This document shows positions 1 through 8,915 of a DNA stretch of 64,000 nt, piece by piece; position 1 is the stretch's first letter, and every line of letters starts with the position of its first letter. Under the pieces are notes generated by a model. The model ran no database searches. It saw only the letters and a program-made list of their open reading frames with translations, and was not told the origin of the DNA. Position numbers and translations under genes: made by a program. Source of the DNA: Nocardia wallacei (lineage in GTDB: Bacteria > Actinomycetota > Actinomycetes > Mycobacteriales > Mycobacteriaceae); contig NZ_AP023396.1 of assembly GCF_014466955.1 (NCBI RefSeq), forward strand, positions 3,472,001 through 3,536,000, given 5' to 3'.

Positions 1-770
1 TCGGCGAGCAGCACCACGTCACCGGCGGCGTCGAAGCGGGCGGTGCTGCGCGAATCGTGCAGCAGCAGGAGCGCGGTCAGGCCGAGGGCCTCGGGTTCGT
101 CGGGCATGAGGGCGGCGACGAGTTCGGCGAGTCTGATGGCCTCCTTCGGCAGCGTCCGGTGCTCGGGCCGGTCGCGGTCTGCGGTGTAGCCCTGGGTGAA
201 GATCAGGTAGATCACCGCGAGCACCCCGGACAGCCGCTCGGGCAGCGCGGCATCGGCGGGGACCGCGAGACCGATTCCGGCGTCGCGGATCTTCCGTTTC
301 GCCCGCACCAGGCGTTGCGCCAGCGCCGATTCGCTGACGAGGAACATCCGGGCGATCTGCCGCGCGGTCAACCCGGCGACGGCCTGCAGGGTGAGCGCGA
401 CCCGCGCGTCCTCGGCCAGCGCCGGGTGACAGCACGTGAAGATCAGGCTCAACCGCTCGTCACCCACGCGGAGCAGGCCGTCCTCGCCGACATTCGTCAT
501 GGTCACCGCCTCGGGCGCACCGAGCTGCGCCAGTTTCTCCCGGCCGGCCCGGGCCCGCCGCAACCGGTCGGTCGCGCTGTTGCGGGCCGTGGTCAGCAGC
601 CACGCGACCGGATCGTCGGGGCCCGCCTCGTCCCAGGTGCGCAGGGCGTGCGCGCACGCGTCCTGCAGCGCGTCCTCGGCGAGTTCGAAATCGCCGAGGA
701 CACGGATCAGCGCGGCGAGCAACAAGGCCCGGTGCTCGCGGTAGACCCGTTGCAGGACCGGTGCGCTCAT
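1..770 (-). CDS. ECF42-type RNA polymerase sigma factor, 3' end outside the window
   Basis: The first 256 residues of an extracytoplasmic-function sigma factor are visible; the C-terminus lies beyond base 1. Region 2 is seen at about residues 15-80 ([13 protein letters not shown], then a [16 protein letters not shown] stretch). Region 4 has the helix-turn-helix [17 protein letters not shown], followed by the start of the long C-terminal extension (YLIFTQGY) typical of the roughly 400-residue sigma factors linked to DGPF proteins (ECF42). The ATG at 768-770 overlaps the stop codon of the upstream YCII/DGPF gene (ATGA), so the two are translationally coupled, the usual arrangement for ECF42. 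These sigma factors have no classical anti-sigma factor; the DGPF protein and the C-terminal extension are thought to be involved in control. Confidence 0.9.
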   Translation of the reverse strand, partial: MSAPVLQRVYREHRALLLAALIRVLGDFELAEDALQDACAHALRTWDEAGPDDPVAWLLTTARNSATDRLRRARAGREKLAQLGAPEAVTMTNVGEDGLLRVGDERLSLIFTCCHPALAEDARVALTLQAVAGLTARQIARMFLVSESALAQRLVRAKRKIRDAGIGLAVPADAALPERLSGVLAVIYLIFTQGYTADRDRPEHRTLPKEAIRLAELVAALMPDEPEALGLTALLLLHDSRSTARFDAAGDVVLLA

Positions 771-1153
771 CCGGCCGCGACCGCCGGACCGGACGGCCGG
801 TGGTCGAGCCCCGGGACGGTGACGATCGGCCGGACCTCGATGCCGCCCGGCTCGGCGAGCGGGCACAGTGCGGCCAGCTCGAGGGCCTCGTCGAGATCGC
901 GGCAGTCGAGCACGTAGACGCCGCCGAGATGCTCGTGGGTCTCGGCGTACGGGCCGTCGGTGATCAGTGTCCGCCCGTCCCGCACGCTGACGGTGGTGGC
1001 GGTGCGCTCGTCGCGCAGCGGATGCCCGGAGACGAACACGCCGCGGCGGCGGCATTCGTCGGCGAATGCGTTCACCCTGGCCAGGGCCTCGGCGAAGCCC
1101 GGATCGTCCGGCTCCGGCCGCACGCAATCGTAGATCAGCAGCAGGTATTGCAT
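767..1153 (-). CDS. YCII/DGPF-domain protein paired with the ECF42 sigma factor
   Basis: A 128-residue protein beginning [10 protein letters not shown], with the YCII-related (DGPF) fold over nearly its whole length. The diagnostic segment is [20 protein letters not shown], which carries the DGPF-like motif as DGPYAE. Such proteins are small cytoplasmic alpha/beta proteins of unknown biochemical role, and actinobacteria often carry several beside ECF42 sigma genes. The stop codon overlaps the sigma factor start by 4 bases, so the pair is one transcriptional unit with this gene first. The ATG at 1153 is preceded on the minus strand by a GGAGGAGCC ribosome-binding sequence. The family call is firm; the function is not known. 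Confidence 0.9.
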   Translation of the reverse strand: MQYLLLIYDCVRPEPDDPGFAEALARVNAFADECRRRGVFVSGHPLRDERTATTVSVRDGRTLITDGPYAETHEHLGGVYVLDCRDLDEALELAALCPLAEPGGIEVRPIVTVPGLDHRPSGPAVAAG

Positions 1154-1284
1154 GGCTCCTCCACTCACCCGGCACGGGTCGTCGGCACAGTCGGTCACAG
1201 AGAATGACGAACAGACCGACGGTATCTCGACACGGCCCGCCCGACTTCTTTCTCCGCTCCGATCGGAGGGGTCCGCGCGGCGGG

Positions 1285-2565
1285 TCAGGCCACCGGCCCG
1301 GTATCCGCACAGGAGACGGTGGCGAAGGCCGCCCACAGGATCGGCGAGTGCTCGACGGCCCCGGTTTCGCGCCAGGCGGTCAGGCGTTCGCGCTGCCAGG
1401 TCGACAGGGCGGTGATCGGGTCCGGTCGTTCGTGGGCGGCGTCGACCGCGCAGACGACATCCTGCAGCGGGGTCGCGGCGGCGGCGCCGGCGAGCCGCTG
1501 GAAGGCCAGGTCCGTGGGGAGCGCCCAGCGCGTCGCGGTGACGAGTTCGGCGCCGCCGCTGATCATGGCGGCGACCAGACCCAGGGCCTCGGTGAAGCGC
1601 AGGTCGCCGCCGCTCTCGCAGGCGATCAGGGCGACGCGGCTTGGTATGGGCCACAAGTGTTGTCCCGCAACGGGTTCGGCGGCAAGCGTGTGCGTGCCGA
1701 GCAGGAGATCCTTCGCCGACAGCGGCCGGTGGCCGCGCAGCGGTCGGGCGAAGCCGGTGGTGTCGGCGGTGCAGGCGAGGTGCAGTGCGGCGTTCTCGCT
1801 GCGGCCGGATTCCGGTGCTTCGGCGGTGACGTGACCGACGTAGAGCAGCCGGGCGGCCCCGTCGCGCAGCAGTGCGCCGAGCCGTTCGCGATCGAGATCG
1901 GTGCGGCGGAAGGCTTCCGGCGCCGCGTCGACCGCCGGCCGGAAGCGCTGCTGCGCAAGGTATTCGGTGACCCGCTCGGCCAGCGGCATGGCCGGGTCGG
2001 GCCGCCCGAGTACCGAGCCCAGTTCCGAATCGGCCCGGAAGCCGGGGACGCGCGGGTCGAGCACGGCCACCACCGGCAGGTCCCGGTGGTCGGTCCAGGA
2101 ACGGGCGAGGCGGTCCGGGGCGTGCACGATGCCGGCGGGGGCGAGCATGCTGACGTCGGCGATATCGACCAGCCGCAGACTGGGGTCGGGGGCGATCAGC
2201 TCCCACGGCACCTGCGCCACTCGCGGCGACGGCTGCAACCGGATGTGCGGGCGGACGCCGCGCACGAGCAGGTCGTGCAGTTGAATCGCCAGCCCGTGCG
2301 GCAGCAGCGCACGGCTCAGTGCCTGCGCCAGTGCGTATTCGGTGTCCCGGACGGCGAAATCGCCTGCGGTGAGGGCGTGTTCGAGGCCGCCCGGACGGGC
2401 CGGGTCGGGCAGCGCCGCCGCGAGCCGTCGCATCGCCGCGTCGACGACGCCACCGGGCAGCATGCTCGCGCCCGGGCTCGCCGTGCCGTCGCGCCAGCGC
2501 CAGGACATGTACAGATCGTCGGCGTCGGCCATGCGCACGATCACCGTCGGCTGGGCGCCCGTCAT
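1285..2565 (-). CDS. CHAT-domain (caspase-like) protease homologue
   Basis: A 426-residue protein whose C-terminal two thirds fit the CHAT family (caspase-HetF associated with TPRs), a clan of cysteine peptidases. The candidate dyad is His245 in LLYVGHV and Cys316 in ALIACESGG, each at the end of a hydrophobic strand as in caspase folds. The N-terminal roughly 110 residues look like a recognition or packing domain. No signal peptide or membrane segment is seen, so it should be cytoplasmic. It is the last gene of a four-gene operon; its ATG overlaps the stop codon of the TPR gene by 4 bases. CHAT proteins work with TPR partners in several bacterial conflict and signalling systems, so a proteolytic effector role is plausible. 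Its substrate is unknown. Confidence 0.82.
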   Translation of the reverse strand: MTGAQPTVIVRMADADDLYMSWRWRDGTASPGASMLPGGVVDAAMRRLAAALPDPARPGGLEHALTAGDFAVRDTEYALAQALSRALLPHGLAIQLHDLLVRGVRPHIRLQPSPRVAQVPWELIAPDPSLRLVDIADVSMLAPAGIVHAPDRLARSWTDHRDLPVVAVLDPRVPGFRADSELGSVLGRPDPAMPLAERVTEYLAQQRFRPAVDAAPEAFRRTDLDRERLGALLRDGAARLLYVGHVTAEAPESGRSENAALHLACTADTTGFARPLRGHRPLSAKDLLLGTHTLAAEPVAGQHLWPIPSRVALIACESGGDLRFTEALGLVAAMISGGAELVTATRWALPTDLAFQRLAGAAAATPLQDVVCAVDAAHERPDPITALSTWQRERLTAWRETGAVEHSPILWAAFATVSCADTGPVA

Positions 2566-4082
2566 GCCGGTATCACCCGGTCGTCCCGCACGGCCCGGCC
2601 GTAGCGCTGCTCGGCCGCGGAGATGTAGGCGTCCAGTGCGATGCGGCCGTCCGGGCCCGCCGCGAGCCGCGGCGGCGGGCCCACCGGCAGGCCGGCGGCC
2701 GCCGCGACCTGCGCCAGTGCCGAACCCAGCCGCAGCGAGCCCGCGCCGCCGGCCGGTTCGGCGGGCGAGGGCAGCGGATCGAACGGCAGCCGCGCCGGTG
2801 CGGTCGCGGTGATCGCTGCCTTATCGAGAGTGGTTCCGGCACACTGCGTTTCGATGAGGTCGGCGATCAACCGGCCGTCGCCGCACCGGTAGGCGAAGCG
2901 GAACGCCAGCCGCAGCGCGGGGGCGGCCATCTCGCGATTCCACTGCTCGCGCTGGCCGCCGTCGCGGAAGCTGTAGCGCACGGCGTCGATAGCGATGGCG
3001 GAGGTGACGGCCAGGTCGCGGGCCAGCGCGAGCGTCTCGGGCGGCGGCGGGGTGACCAGGTCCGGGAGGATCATGTCCCACAGCGACGCATGCCAGAAAT
3101 CGACGCGCGCGCACTGCAACCCGAGCCCGCGCGCGGCGTAGGCCGCGTACGCCTCGCCGAGCAGCGCCTGCCCGTCCCCGACCCGCCCGTGCGCGAAAGC
3201 GAGTGTTGCCAGGCGGATTCGGACGCCGGACGCCTCGAGCACCGCGCCCGATGCCTCGAAGTAGGCGAGGGCGCGCCGATAGACCTGCTCGACCTGGTCG
3301 AGATCGCCGTGCCGTTCGGCCAGGAACGCCGACAGCTGCAGCCCGAGCCCCGCGCGATAGCCGAGACCGCCCGCTTCGAAATACCGCTGGGCGGCCCGCA
3401 GGTGCGGTTCGGCGTCGTCGTAGCGGCCCAGCCGGGCATACATCGTCGCGAGGGTCTGCCGCATCTCGGCGGCGCCGTTCAGGTCTGCGGCCGTGTCGAA
3501 GGCGGCCAGCGCCTGCCGCGCGAAGTCGAGGCCGAGTTCGCCGCGCCCGGACTCGAAATGGGCGGCGGCGAGGTTCCCCAGCGGGTGGCCGCGCAGCTGC
3601 GGCGCGGAGCGGGTAGTGACCTCCAGCGAATCGGTGGCCAGTGTGACCGCCCGCGCCCACTGACCGCGATGCAGGGCGACGGCGGTGAGCGAGATCAGGC
3701 AGGAGACACGGAGTGTGGCGAGATCACCGTGTCCCTCGAGCAGGTCGCGCGCCTGCTCCAGCGCGGCCTGCGCGGCATCCAGCTCACCGACGTGCTGTAA
3801 GGCCTGCGAGTAGTTGATCAGGGTGGAGGCGCGCTTTTCGATGTGGTCGCCGGGGATCTCGGCGAGGGCGGCGCGGAAGCCGGTGATCGCGCCGCGGTGA
3901 TCGCCGAGTTCGTCCCGCATGCTCGCCGCGTTGATCAGGGCGCTGACCCGCACGCCGCCGGTGGTGGTGCGGGCGGCGTCCTCGAAGACGCGCAGCGCCT
4001 CGGTCACCTCGCCGCGAGCGTGGGCCGCCGCGCCCTCGTGGAGTAGCTCGACGCCGGGTGGCGCGGTGTTGTCGGCAGCCAT
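2562..4082 (-). CDS. TPR-repeat protein of the CHAT operon
   Basis: A 506-residue protein made largely of degenerate tetratricopeptide repeats from about residue 10 to 330, seen as repeated A-x-x-x-L-G-x-Y-x-x-A patterns (for example TLATMYARLGRYDDAEPHLR). A helical segment and a Pro/Ala-rich linker follow (about 430-460), then a short C-terminal helix. It has no enzymatic motif. TPR arrays bind peptides or partner proteins, and CHAT proteases commonly have TPR partners either fused or in the neighbouring gene, so this is probably the sensor or adaptor for the downstream protease. The start overlaps the previous gene's stop by one base (TGATG), which means translational coupling within the operon. 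Confidence 0.85.
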   Translation of the reverse strand: MAADNTAPPGVELLHEGAAAHARGEVTEALRVFEDAARTTTGGVRVSALINAASMRDELGDHRGAITGFRAALAEIPGDHIEKRASTLINYSQALQHVGELDAAQAALEQARDLLEGHGDLATLRVSCLISLTAVALHRGQWARAVTLATDSLEVTTRSAPQLRGHPLGNLAAAHFESGRGELGLDFARQALAAFDTAADLNGAAEMRQTLATMYARLGRYDDAEPHLRAAQRYFEAGGLGYRAGLGLQLSAFLAERHGDLDQVEQVYRRALAYFEASGAVLEASGVRIRLATLAFAHGRVGDGQALLGEAYAAYAARGLGLQCARVDFWHASLWDMILPDLVTPPPPETLALARDLAVTSAIAIDAVRYSFRDGGQREQWNREMAAPALRLAFRFAYRCGDGRLIADLIETQCAGTTLDKAAITATAPARLPFDPLPSPAEPAGGAGSLRLGSALAQVAAAAGLPVGPPPRLAAGPDGRIALDAYISAAEQRYGRAVRDDRVIPA

Positions 4083-5101
4083 CAGAAGTCCGGATCTGCT
4101 GTGGCAGCGTCGATTTCGGCCAGCAGCGGCGCGGCCTGCGGCTCCCGCGGGCGCCGGGCGGCACGCAGCCGAGCCACCGCGAAGTCCCGGACGCGGCGGC
4201 GGGCAGCCGGTCCGTGCCGCTCGTCGGGCGTGGGGATCCCGGTATGCGCCGGGCCTACGCCCGGCACGTAGATATTCACGCCCGCAACGTCTTCCGCGTC
4301 GGTCACGGCTGTTCCGCGCCAGGTGTCACCCGCCGGGCGCAGCGTGAGGTCGATCGCCGCGGCGGTGGTCGCGACGCGGGCGCGCGGCCACAGGTGAGCG
4401 GGTACGCCGGGGCCCGGGTGCGGGGCGGCGACCGCTGTCACGCCGAGCGTCGTCACGCCGGAAGCCCTGGCGAGGCGCCAGGTTACGGCGGATTCCGAGG
4501 CATCCAGGACACCGGGCGGGCAGAGCCGCCAATCCCATCCGGTGGTGCCCGTGGCGAGGATCAGGCCGGCGGGCTCGGCGGCGGCGGGCCCGGCGGCCAG
4601 GGCGTAGTCCCGCCGAGTAGCCGCCACCGGCCGCGAAACGCTGTGGGGGAGCAGCGCATCCGCGCCGTCCACGATCATCTCGCACGCCTCGGTGAGTGCC
4701 GCGAAGTCCTGATCGAGGACGCGCGGATCGAGGGCCGGGATGCCGTCGATGGTCGACGCGGGCCACCAGTGAGCCGCCCAATGCGCGTAACCGAGGCGCC
4801 GTGCGCTGTCCGTCAGCTCGAGAACGACCGGCGCCGAGGGTATTTCGCCCACCTGCCCGTCGCCGACGGCGACCGCGACGGATTCGCCGTAGACGGCCCA
4901 CAGCCAGTCCTGGGCGACCACGGGATCGTGCAGCACCGCGGCCGGGGTGCGCTGCCCGGTGAGCAGGCGCCACGACAGCTGCCCGCCCACGACCTCGAGT
5001 ACGAGGGTGTCCAGGCCCGGGTCGTCGGCGGTGGGCGCATCGGCGGGGGAGATGGTCACGACGCCGTCCCGATCACGGCGGAGGAGCACGGATCCGGGCA
5101 T
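4082..5101 (-). CDS. Unknown protein of the CHAT/TPR operon (339 aa)
   Basis: I do not recognise a family. The protein has 339 residues, is probably soluble, and has alternating hydrophobic strands in the N-terminal half (for example DTLVLEVVGGQLSWRLL). There are Trp-rich segments (HWAAHWWPAS, GTTGWDWRLCPPG), and a basic C-terminal stretch (AARRRVRDFAVARLRAARR) could bind nucleic acid or a partner. It has no signal peptide, transmembrane helix or catalytic motif I can name. It is coupled by one-base overlaps to both neighbours (TGATG at each junction), so it is made in step with the TPR and CHAT proteins and probably acts in the same complex or pathway. The operon-level association is firm; any function is open. 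Confidence 0.8.
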   Translation of the reverse strand: MPGSVLLRRDRDGVVTISPADAPTADDPGLDTLVLEVVGGQLSWRLLTGQRTPAAVLHDPVVAQDWLWAVYGESVAVAVGDGQVGEIPSAPVVLELTDSARRLGYAHWAAHWWPASTIDGIPALDPRVLDQDFAALTEACEMIVDGADALLPHSVSRPVAATRRDYALAAGPAAAEPAGLILATGTTGWDWRLCPPGVLDASESAVTWRLARASGVTTLGVTAVAAPHPGPGVPAHLWPRARVATTAAAIDLTLRPAGDTWRGTAVTDAEDVAGVNIYVPGVGPAHTGIPTPDERHGPAARRRVRDFAVARLRAARRPREPQAAPLLAEIDAATADPDF

Positions 5102-6474
5102 CAGCTCGCCCTCGATTCCGGCGATTCGGCGATCGGGTCAGCGTGATTCGCACTCAGTGCCTTCTTGACCCGTGCCCGGTGATCGAGGATGACCGACCGC
5201 GCGACCCCGTCGAGCAGATCCCACAGCTCGCCGGCATCGAGTACGGGTGTCTCCCGGACGTCACGCCCGTGCAAGCGAACCCACAGCCGCCGCAGATACG
5301 ACCGCCACGGCCGCCGGAGCTCGGCCGCGATCACGGCCAGCGGGTCCGCTGACGCATCGGTGTCGTGTACGGCGAGGCGACGCGCCCGCAACACATACGC
5401 CTCCCGCCGCCATCTCCCGTTGATCGCGCGATGCGCCGCGGTGCCACCGGCACTCGGATCCGGCGGCGTTCCAGCGGCTTCCGGCGCCGGCCCGGGCACG
5501 AGCGCGGCCCGCGTCGCGAGCGGCGCGAGGCCCAGCGCCAGTTCCGCACCCGCGGCCGCGGCGACCCGCAGCGACTCGTCCAGCAGCGCCCACGGCGCAC
5601 AGCTACGGGCGATCTCCGTGGTGACCAACTCGGGAATGGTGGGCAGATCGACGCGCTCGGTGGACGCCTGCAACACCGTGAAGACCCGTTCGCAGATCGT
5701 GCGATCGAACGGGCGGCCCATCGCAGCGGTCGAGGCCGTCGTGCCCAGCGCCGGCGCGACGGGCAGGGGGTGCTCGGTCAGGCCGAGCTCGCGGGCCGAA
5801 CGGCCGGAGTCGTTGTACCACAGGTCGATTCCGGTTCGGGTGCCCGCATGCGCGGCGATCAGGCCGCGCCATCCGGGCGACCCGGACTCGCCCGGCGATT
5901 CCGCGCACGAGTCGAGCAGCGCGGCCAGCGCGGCGCTGTGATCGGCGCTCGCACCGCCGGGCCGCGGCCGCCGCCGCCACGCCGTCTCGATCAGGGCCGA
6001 AAGTTCGGCGCCGCGAGACGGATCGGCGAGGTGATCGCGCAGCGCCCGCGTGGTCCGGCCCGCCGCGACATGGTGGATCTCGCGCAGCGCCGCAGTGGCG
6101 GCGGGCTCGTCACGCGCCGGGTCCGGATGTCCCGAGACCGTCGCCAGTTCGAAACACCGCTGGAAATACAGATCCTGCGGATGTCCCTCGGTGATGCGCG
6201 CGGCCCGGCGCACCTGCTTGAGCAGTACGAACCAGGCCGCGGTCGCGCGCAACACATCCGCCGCGGCGTGCACGCGGGCCGCGAGCAGCGTCGCGCCGTC
6301 GGCGGTCAGCATCGGCCCGGCGCAGGCGGGGTGCTGGACGGGCCGGATCACCAGCGGGTCGAGGATCAATTTGACGGTGCGGCGCAGTGGCCCGCCCTGG
6401 GGGCCGCTCAGCGCCTCGACGCCGGGTATCCCGCGCCACACCTCGTCGAGCACCATGGCGCGCGGTCGTCGCAT
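5101..6474 (-). CDS. Unknown protein, first gene of the CHAT/TPR operon (457 aa)
   Basis: This 457-residue, mostly alpha-helical soluble protein matches no family I know. It is rich in Ala, Arg and Leu, with a Trp-containing C-terminal region (RPWRSYLRRLWVRLHGRDV) and no transmembrane helix, nuclease motif or Walker motif. The ATG at 6472-6474 gives the longest form; a second ATG at 6456 is an alternative start. Its stop codon shares a base with the start of the next gene. It heads the operon, and a 7-7-7 inverted repeat at 6523-6543 lies in the divergent promoter region upstream. As the first product it might be the recognition component, but that is inference from position only. Confidence 0.8.
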   Translation of the reverse strand: MRRPRAMVLDEVWRGIPGVEALSGPQGGPLRRTVKLILDPLVIRPVQHPACAGPMLTADGATLLAARVHAAADVLRATAAWFVLLKQVRRAARITEGHPQDLYFQRCFELATVSGHPDPARDEPAATAALREIHHVAAGRTTRALRDHLADPSRGAELSALIETAWRRRPRPGGASADHSAALAALLDSCAESPGESGSPGWRGLIAAHAGTRTGIDLWYNDSGRSARELGLTEHPLPVAPALGTTASTAAMGRPFDRTICERVFTVLQASTERVDLPTIPELVTTEIARSCAPWALLDESLRVAAAAGAELALGLAPLATRAALVPGPAPEAAGTPPDPSAGGTAAHRAINGRWRREAYVLRARRLAVHDTDASADPLAVIAAELRRPWRSYLRRLWVRLHGRDVRETPVLDAGELWDLLDGVARSVILDHRARVKKALSANHADPIAESPESRAS

Positions 6475-6522
6475 TCGGCCAGGTTAACCCACCACCGCCG
6501 GTGGGGTGCGGGCCGAAATCTG

Positions 6523-6543
6523 GGATCGGTAGGCGGCCGATCC
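6523..6543. promoter_or_regulatory. Inverted repeat in the divergent promoter region of the CHAT operon and the lipoprotein gene
   Basis: GGATCGG and CCGATCC form perfect 7-bp arms separated by 7 bases. The repeat sits between the divergent CHAT operon (starts at 6474) and the lipoprotein gene (starts at 6607), the place expected for an operator. No regulator gene is adjacent, so the cognate protein is unknown. Confidence 0.4.
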
Positions 6544-6606
6544 TTCCTACCTTTCCGGTACGGCCCGAACGCAGGGTCCGGACCGACAACGAAGGAACGA
6601 CACACC

Positions 6607-7146
6607 ATGAACGCCAAGCACATCCGCGTCACCGCCGCCGCCCTCGCCGCCGCCGGGCTCACCCTGTTCGTCAGCGCCTGCGGCGACGACTCCGGCAGTT
6701 CCGCTCCCTCGACTCCGGCGCGGACCTCCGTCGCCCCCGCCGGCCCCGCCCCGGGCGGCAAGTCCGGCGCCCTCGTCGGCGGCAAGGCCCTCGACGGCAG
6801 GTTCGAGACCACCTGCGTCGCGCAGGGCGGCGTGCTCGCCCTCGCGCTGACCGACACCGACAACCCCACTTACGGTCAGCTGAGCGTCAGCGCCACCGTG
6901 ACCGGCGACGGCACGGTGCAGGCCGTCGGCATCGCGGGCAGCAAGGGCGGTTCGGCGGGCATGCCCTACGCCGTCGGCTACGGCAACGGGCAGCCCGGCG
7001 GCTCGGCCAAGGCCGTCAGGGACGGCAACACCTACAAGGTCACCGGCGAGGGCGTCTCGGCCCCCGACATGACCAACCCGATGGCGGGCCCGGCCACCGC
7101 CAGCTTCGACATCACTTTCGCCTGCGCGTCCATCGTCAACGGCTGA
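6607..7146 (+). CDS. LpqH/19-kDa-antigen-like lipoprotein
   Basis: A 179-residue exported lipoprotein. Residues 1-25 form a signal peptide ending in the lipobox VSAC, followed by a Ser/Pro/Thr-rich linker. The mature part contains a conserved-looking beta domain with two cysteines (FETTCVAQGG and ITFACAS) that would pair. The layout, with a short linker, Gly/Thr-rich body and Cys pair, matches the mycobacterial 19-kDa antigen family (LpqH, Pfam Mycobact_19kD) and its usual length of about 160 residues. These are surface lipoproteins of mycolic-acid bacteria with no known enzymatic role. A GAAGGAA ribosome-binding sequence precedes the ATG. The next gene starts 20 bases downstream, so they are probably co-transcribed. 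Confidence 0.85.
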   Translation: MNAKHIRVTAAALAAAGLTLFVSACGDDSGSSAPSTPARTSVAPAGPAPGGKSGALVGGKALDGRFETTCVAQGGVLALALTDTDNPTYGQLSVSATVTGDGTVQAVGIAGSKGGSAGMPYAVGYGNGQPGGSAKAVRDGNTYKVTGEGVSAPDMTNPMAGPATASFDITFACASIVNG

Positions 7147-7166
7147 CCGGTAAGGAGAGACCCATC

Positions 7167-7970
7167 ATGCGTACGACAGTGCGGGCCGGCGCCCTCGGAT
7201 TCGCGGCCCTGGCGATCGGCATCTACCTGTGGCACGGACTGACCTACGACACCGGCGCGCGGTGGGAACCCGGCTACGTCGCTTGGCTGAACGGCTCGCT
7301 GGCGCTGCCGATCATCGCCGGCACCGGCCTCGTACTGGCCTTCGCGTTCACCGGCGACGGCGTGCTGTCGGCGCTCACCGGCCGCAACAGCAGCGAGTTC
7401 CGCGACGGGCCGGTCGGCATCGGCACCGTCAAGTCGTTCCGCCCGACCGGGCTCACCGTCAACGACCAGCCCCAGATCCGCATCGAGTTCGGTGTCGAGG
7501 GCGCCGACGGTGAGGTGTTCGACTCCGTCGCGACGGCGATCGTGCCGCTCACCGAGCTGGCGCTGCTGCGGCCCGGGGTCGTGCTGCCGGTGCGCTGTCG
7601 ACCGGGCCGCACCGACAAGGTGGAGCTGGACCTGTCCGGAGACACCGTGCTGGCGCAGCGGGCGATGAACGAGGCGATGCTGCGCAAGGGCTTCACCACC
7701 AGGGCCAAACTCGACATCGCCGCCCGCGGTGTCGCGGCCCGGGCCGTGGTGCAGTCGCTGTCGGTGCCCGGCGAGATCCGCGACGGCCACTCCAGGGTCG
7801 AACTCGCACTCGCCGTCACCCGGCCCGACGGCAGCACCTTCACCACTCGGGCGGAGAAGTTCCTGCCGCCGACCGCTGTCGGCAATGTCCAGGTCGGCCG
7901 GATCGTGCAGGTGCACTATCTGCCCGAGCGCGAGCAGGAGGTGGTACTCGCGATCCCGCTCAACGCCTGA
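7167..7970 (+). CDS. Membrane-anchored protein of unknown function (267 aa)
   Basis: A 267-residue protein with two N-terminal transmembrane helices (about residues 7-25 and 43-65) followed by a soluble beta-rich region that seems to hold two similar halves. Each half reads like an OB or beta-barrel segment (VGIGTVKSFRPTGLTVNDQP and AARAVVQSLSVPGEIRDG, each followed by P-L-x-V-R/V-H-Y-x-P). This pattern resembles DUF3592-like or NfeD-like soluble domains, but I cannot assign a family. It lies 20 bases behind the lipoprotein gene with an AAGGAGAG ribosome-binding site, so both probably belong to one envelope operon. A weak hairpin (7984-8008) follows the stop codon. Confidence 0.75.
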   Translation: MRTTVRAGALGFAALAIGIYLWHGLTYDTGARWEPGYVAWLNGSLALPIIAGTGLVLAFAFTGDGVLSALTGRNSSEFRDGPVGIGTVKSFRPTGLTVNDQPQIRIEFGVEGADGEVFDSVATAIVPLTELALLRPGVVLPVRCRPGRTDKVELDLSGDTVLAQRAMNEAMLRKGFTTRAKLDIAARGVAARAVVQSLSVPGEIRDGHSRVELALAVTRPDGSTFTTRAEKFLPPTAVGNVQVGRIVQVHYLPEREQEVVLAIPLNA

Positions 7971-8117
7971 CCGTCGACGACTGTCCCGGAGCCCTTGCGG
8001 CACCGGGATATTCGCGTGCACTCAGGGATGCCGGATGGCGGCGGCGGTGCTCGGGTTGACCGCGACCGGGGCGGGGCTGGTCGGACTTCCCTTGTCCGCC
8101 ACGGCGTTCGCGCACCG

Positions 8118-8873
8118 TCAGAACCGGACGCGCTCGCGCCAGGTGCTGAGTACCGACAGATCGCCGGTGGTCTCCACACGGGCAGCGTCGGCGGGGATTC
8201 GGCGCAGGAGTAGCAGGAACAGCTCCGCGGCGGTGCCCCGCAGGGTGAGGGTGGCCGGGGCGGGGCTGTCGGTGGCGGTGACGGTGTCGCCGGACCGGTG
8301 GATCGTCCAGGTGTCGTCGGTGTCGCTGGCGTGCAGGCGCAGGCTGGTGCCCTCGTCGAGGGGCGTCCGGAAATGCGTGGCCAGCGCGACGAGGCCGAGG
8401 AATTCCGACAGACCGTCGGCCGCCAGCCCGGGGCCGAGGACGAATTCGCGGCCGAGGGCCAGCGTGGCGTCGGCGCGGTGGACGGTCGCCTCGTGCAGGA
8501 GTCGCCGCACCCACCACGCGGCGGGGCGTGGCGTGCCGATCGTCGTCCAGACCGGGGTGTCGTCCCCGGCGCTCGCGAGGCTGTCGAGCACCGCCGCGGC
8601 GCCGCCGCGCAGCCAGCGGGCGGCCTCCTCCGGGTCGTGCGGGCGGCGGATGTCGGGGACCTGCCGGATGTCGATCGGCGCGGTGGTCCGGGCGGCGATG
8701 ATCGCCGCGGCCCAGCGGGTCGCGCGGCCGACGTGGGCGACGAGATTCGCCAGCGTCCAGTCCGGGCAGGTCGGAATCGGCGTCGCGGGGTCGGCGGACA
8801 GGTACAGGCCGGCGAGCAGGTCGGTCTCGCCGAGCAGGGCGTCGCGTCGCGCCGCCGCGTCCAGAGCAGTCAC
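8118..8873 (-). CDS. Maleylpyruvate isomerase family mycothiol-dependent enzyme
   Basis: A 251-residue protein of the DinB-like mycothiol-dependent family (TIGR03083 type). The N-terminal four-helix bundle carries CPDWTLANLVAHVG and RRLLHEATVHRADA, which contribute the three metal-binding His/Glu positions usual in the family. The C-terminal roughly 90 residues form the extra alpha/beta domain with the typical LRGTAAELFLLLLRR segment. Members use mycothiol as thiol cofactor in isomerisation or detoxification in the cytosol; the substrate cannot be told from sequence. It is transcribed towards the preceding membrane protein gene and stands alone. Confidence 0.88.
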   Translation of the reverse strand: MTALDAAARRDALLGETDLLAGLYLSADPATPIPTCPDWTLANLVAHVGRATRWAAAIIAARTTAPIDIRQVPDIRRPHDPEEAARWLRGGAAAVLDSLASAGDDTPVWTTIGTPRPAAWWVRRLLHEATVHRADATLALGREFVLGPGLAADGLSEFLGLVALATHFRTPLDEGTSLRLHASDTDDTWTIHRSGDTVTATDSPAPATLTLRGTAAELFLLLLRRIPADAARVETTGDLSVLSTWRERVRF

Positions 8874-8915
8874 GGATTCGACGCTAGCTCAACATGTTTC
8901 GTGCGCAGTGGTGTT

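Noticed and set aside
7984..8008. TCCCGG/CCGGGA hairpin after the 267-aa membrane protein gene as a terminator
   Set aside because: Only a 6-bp stem with a 13-base loop and no T-tract; too weak to list as a feature.
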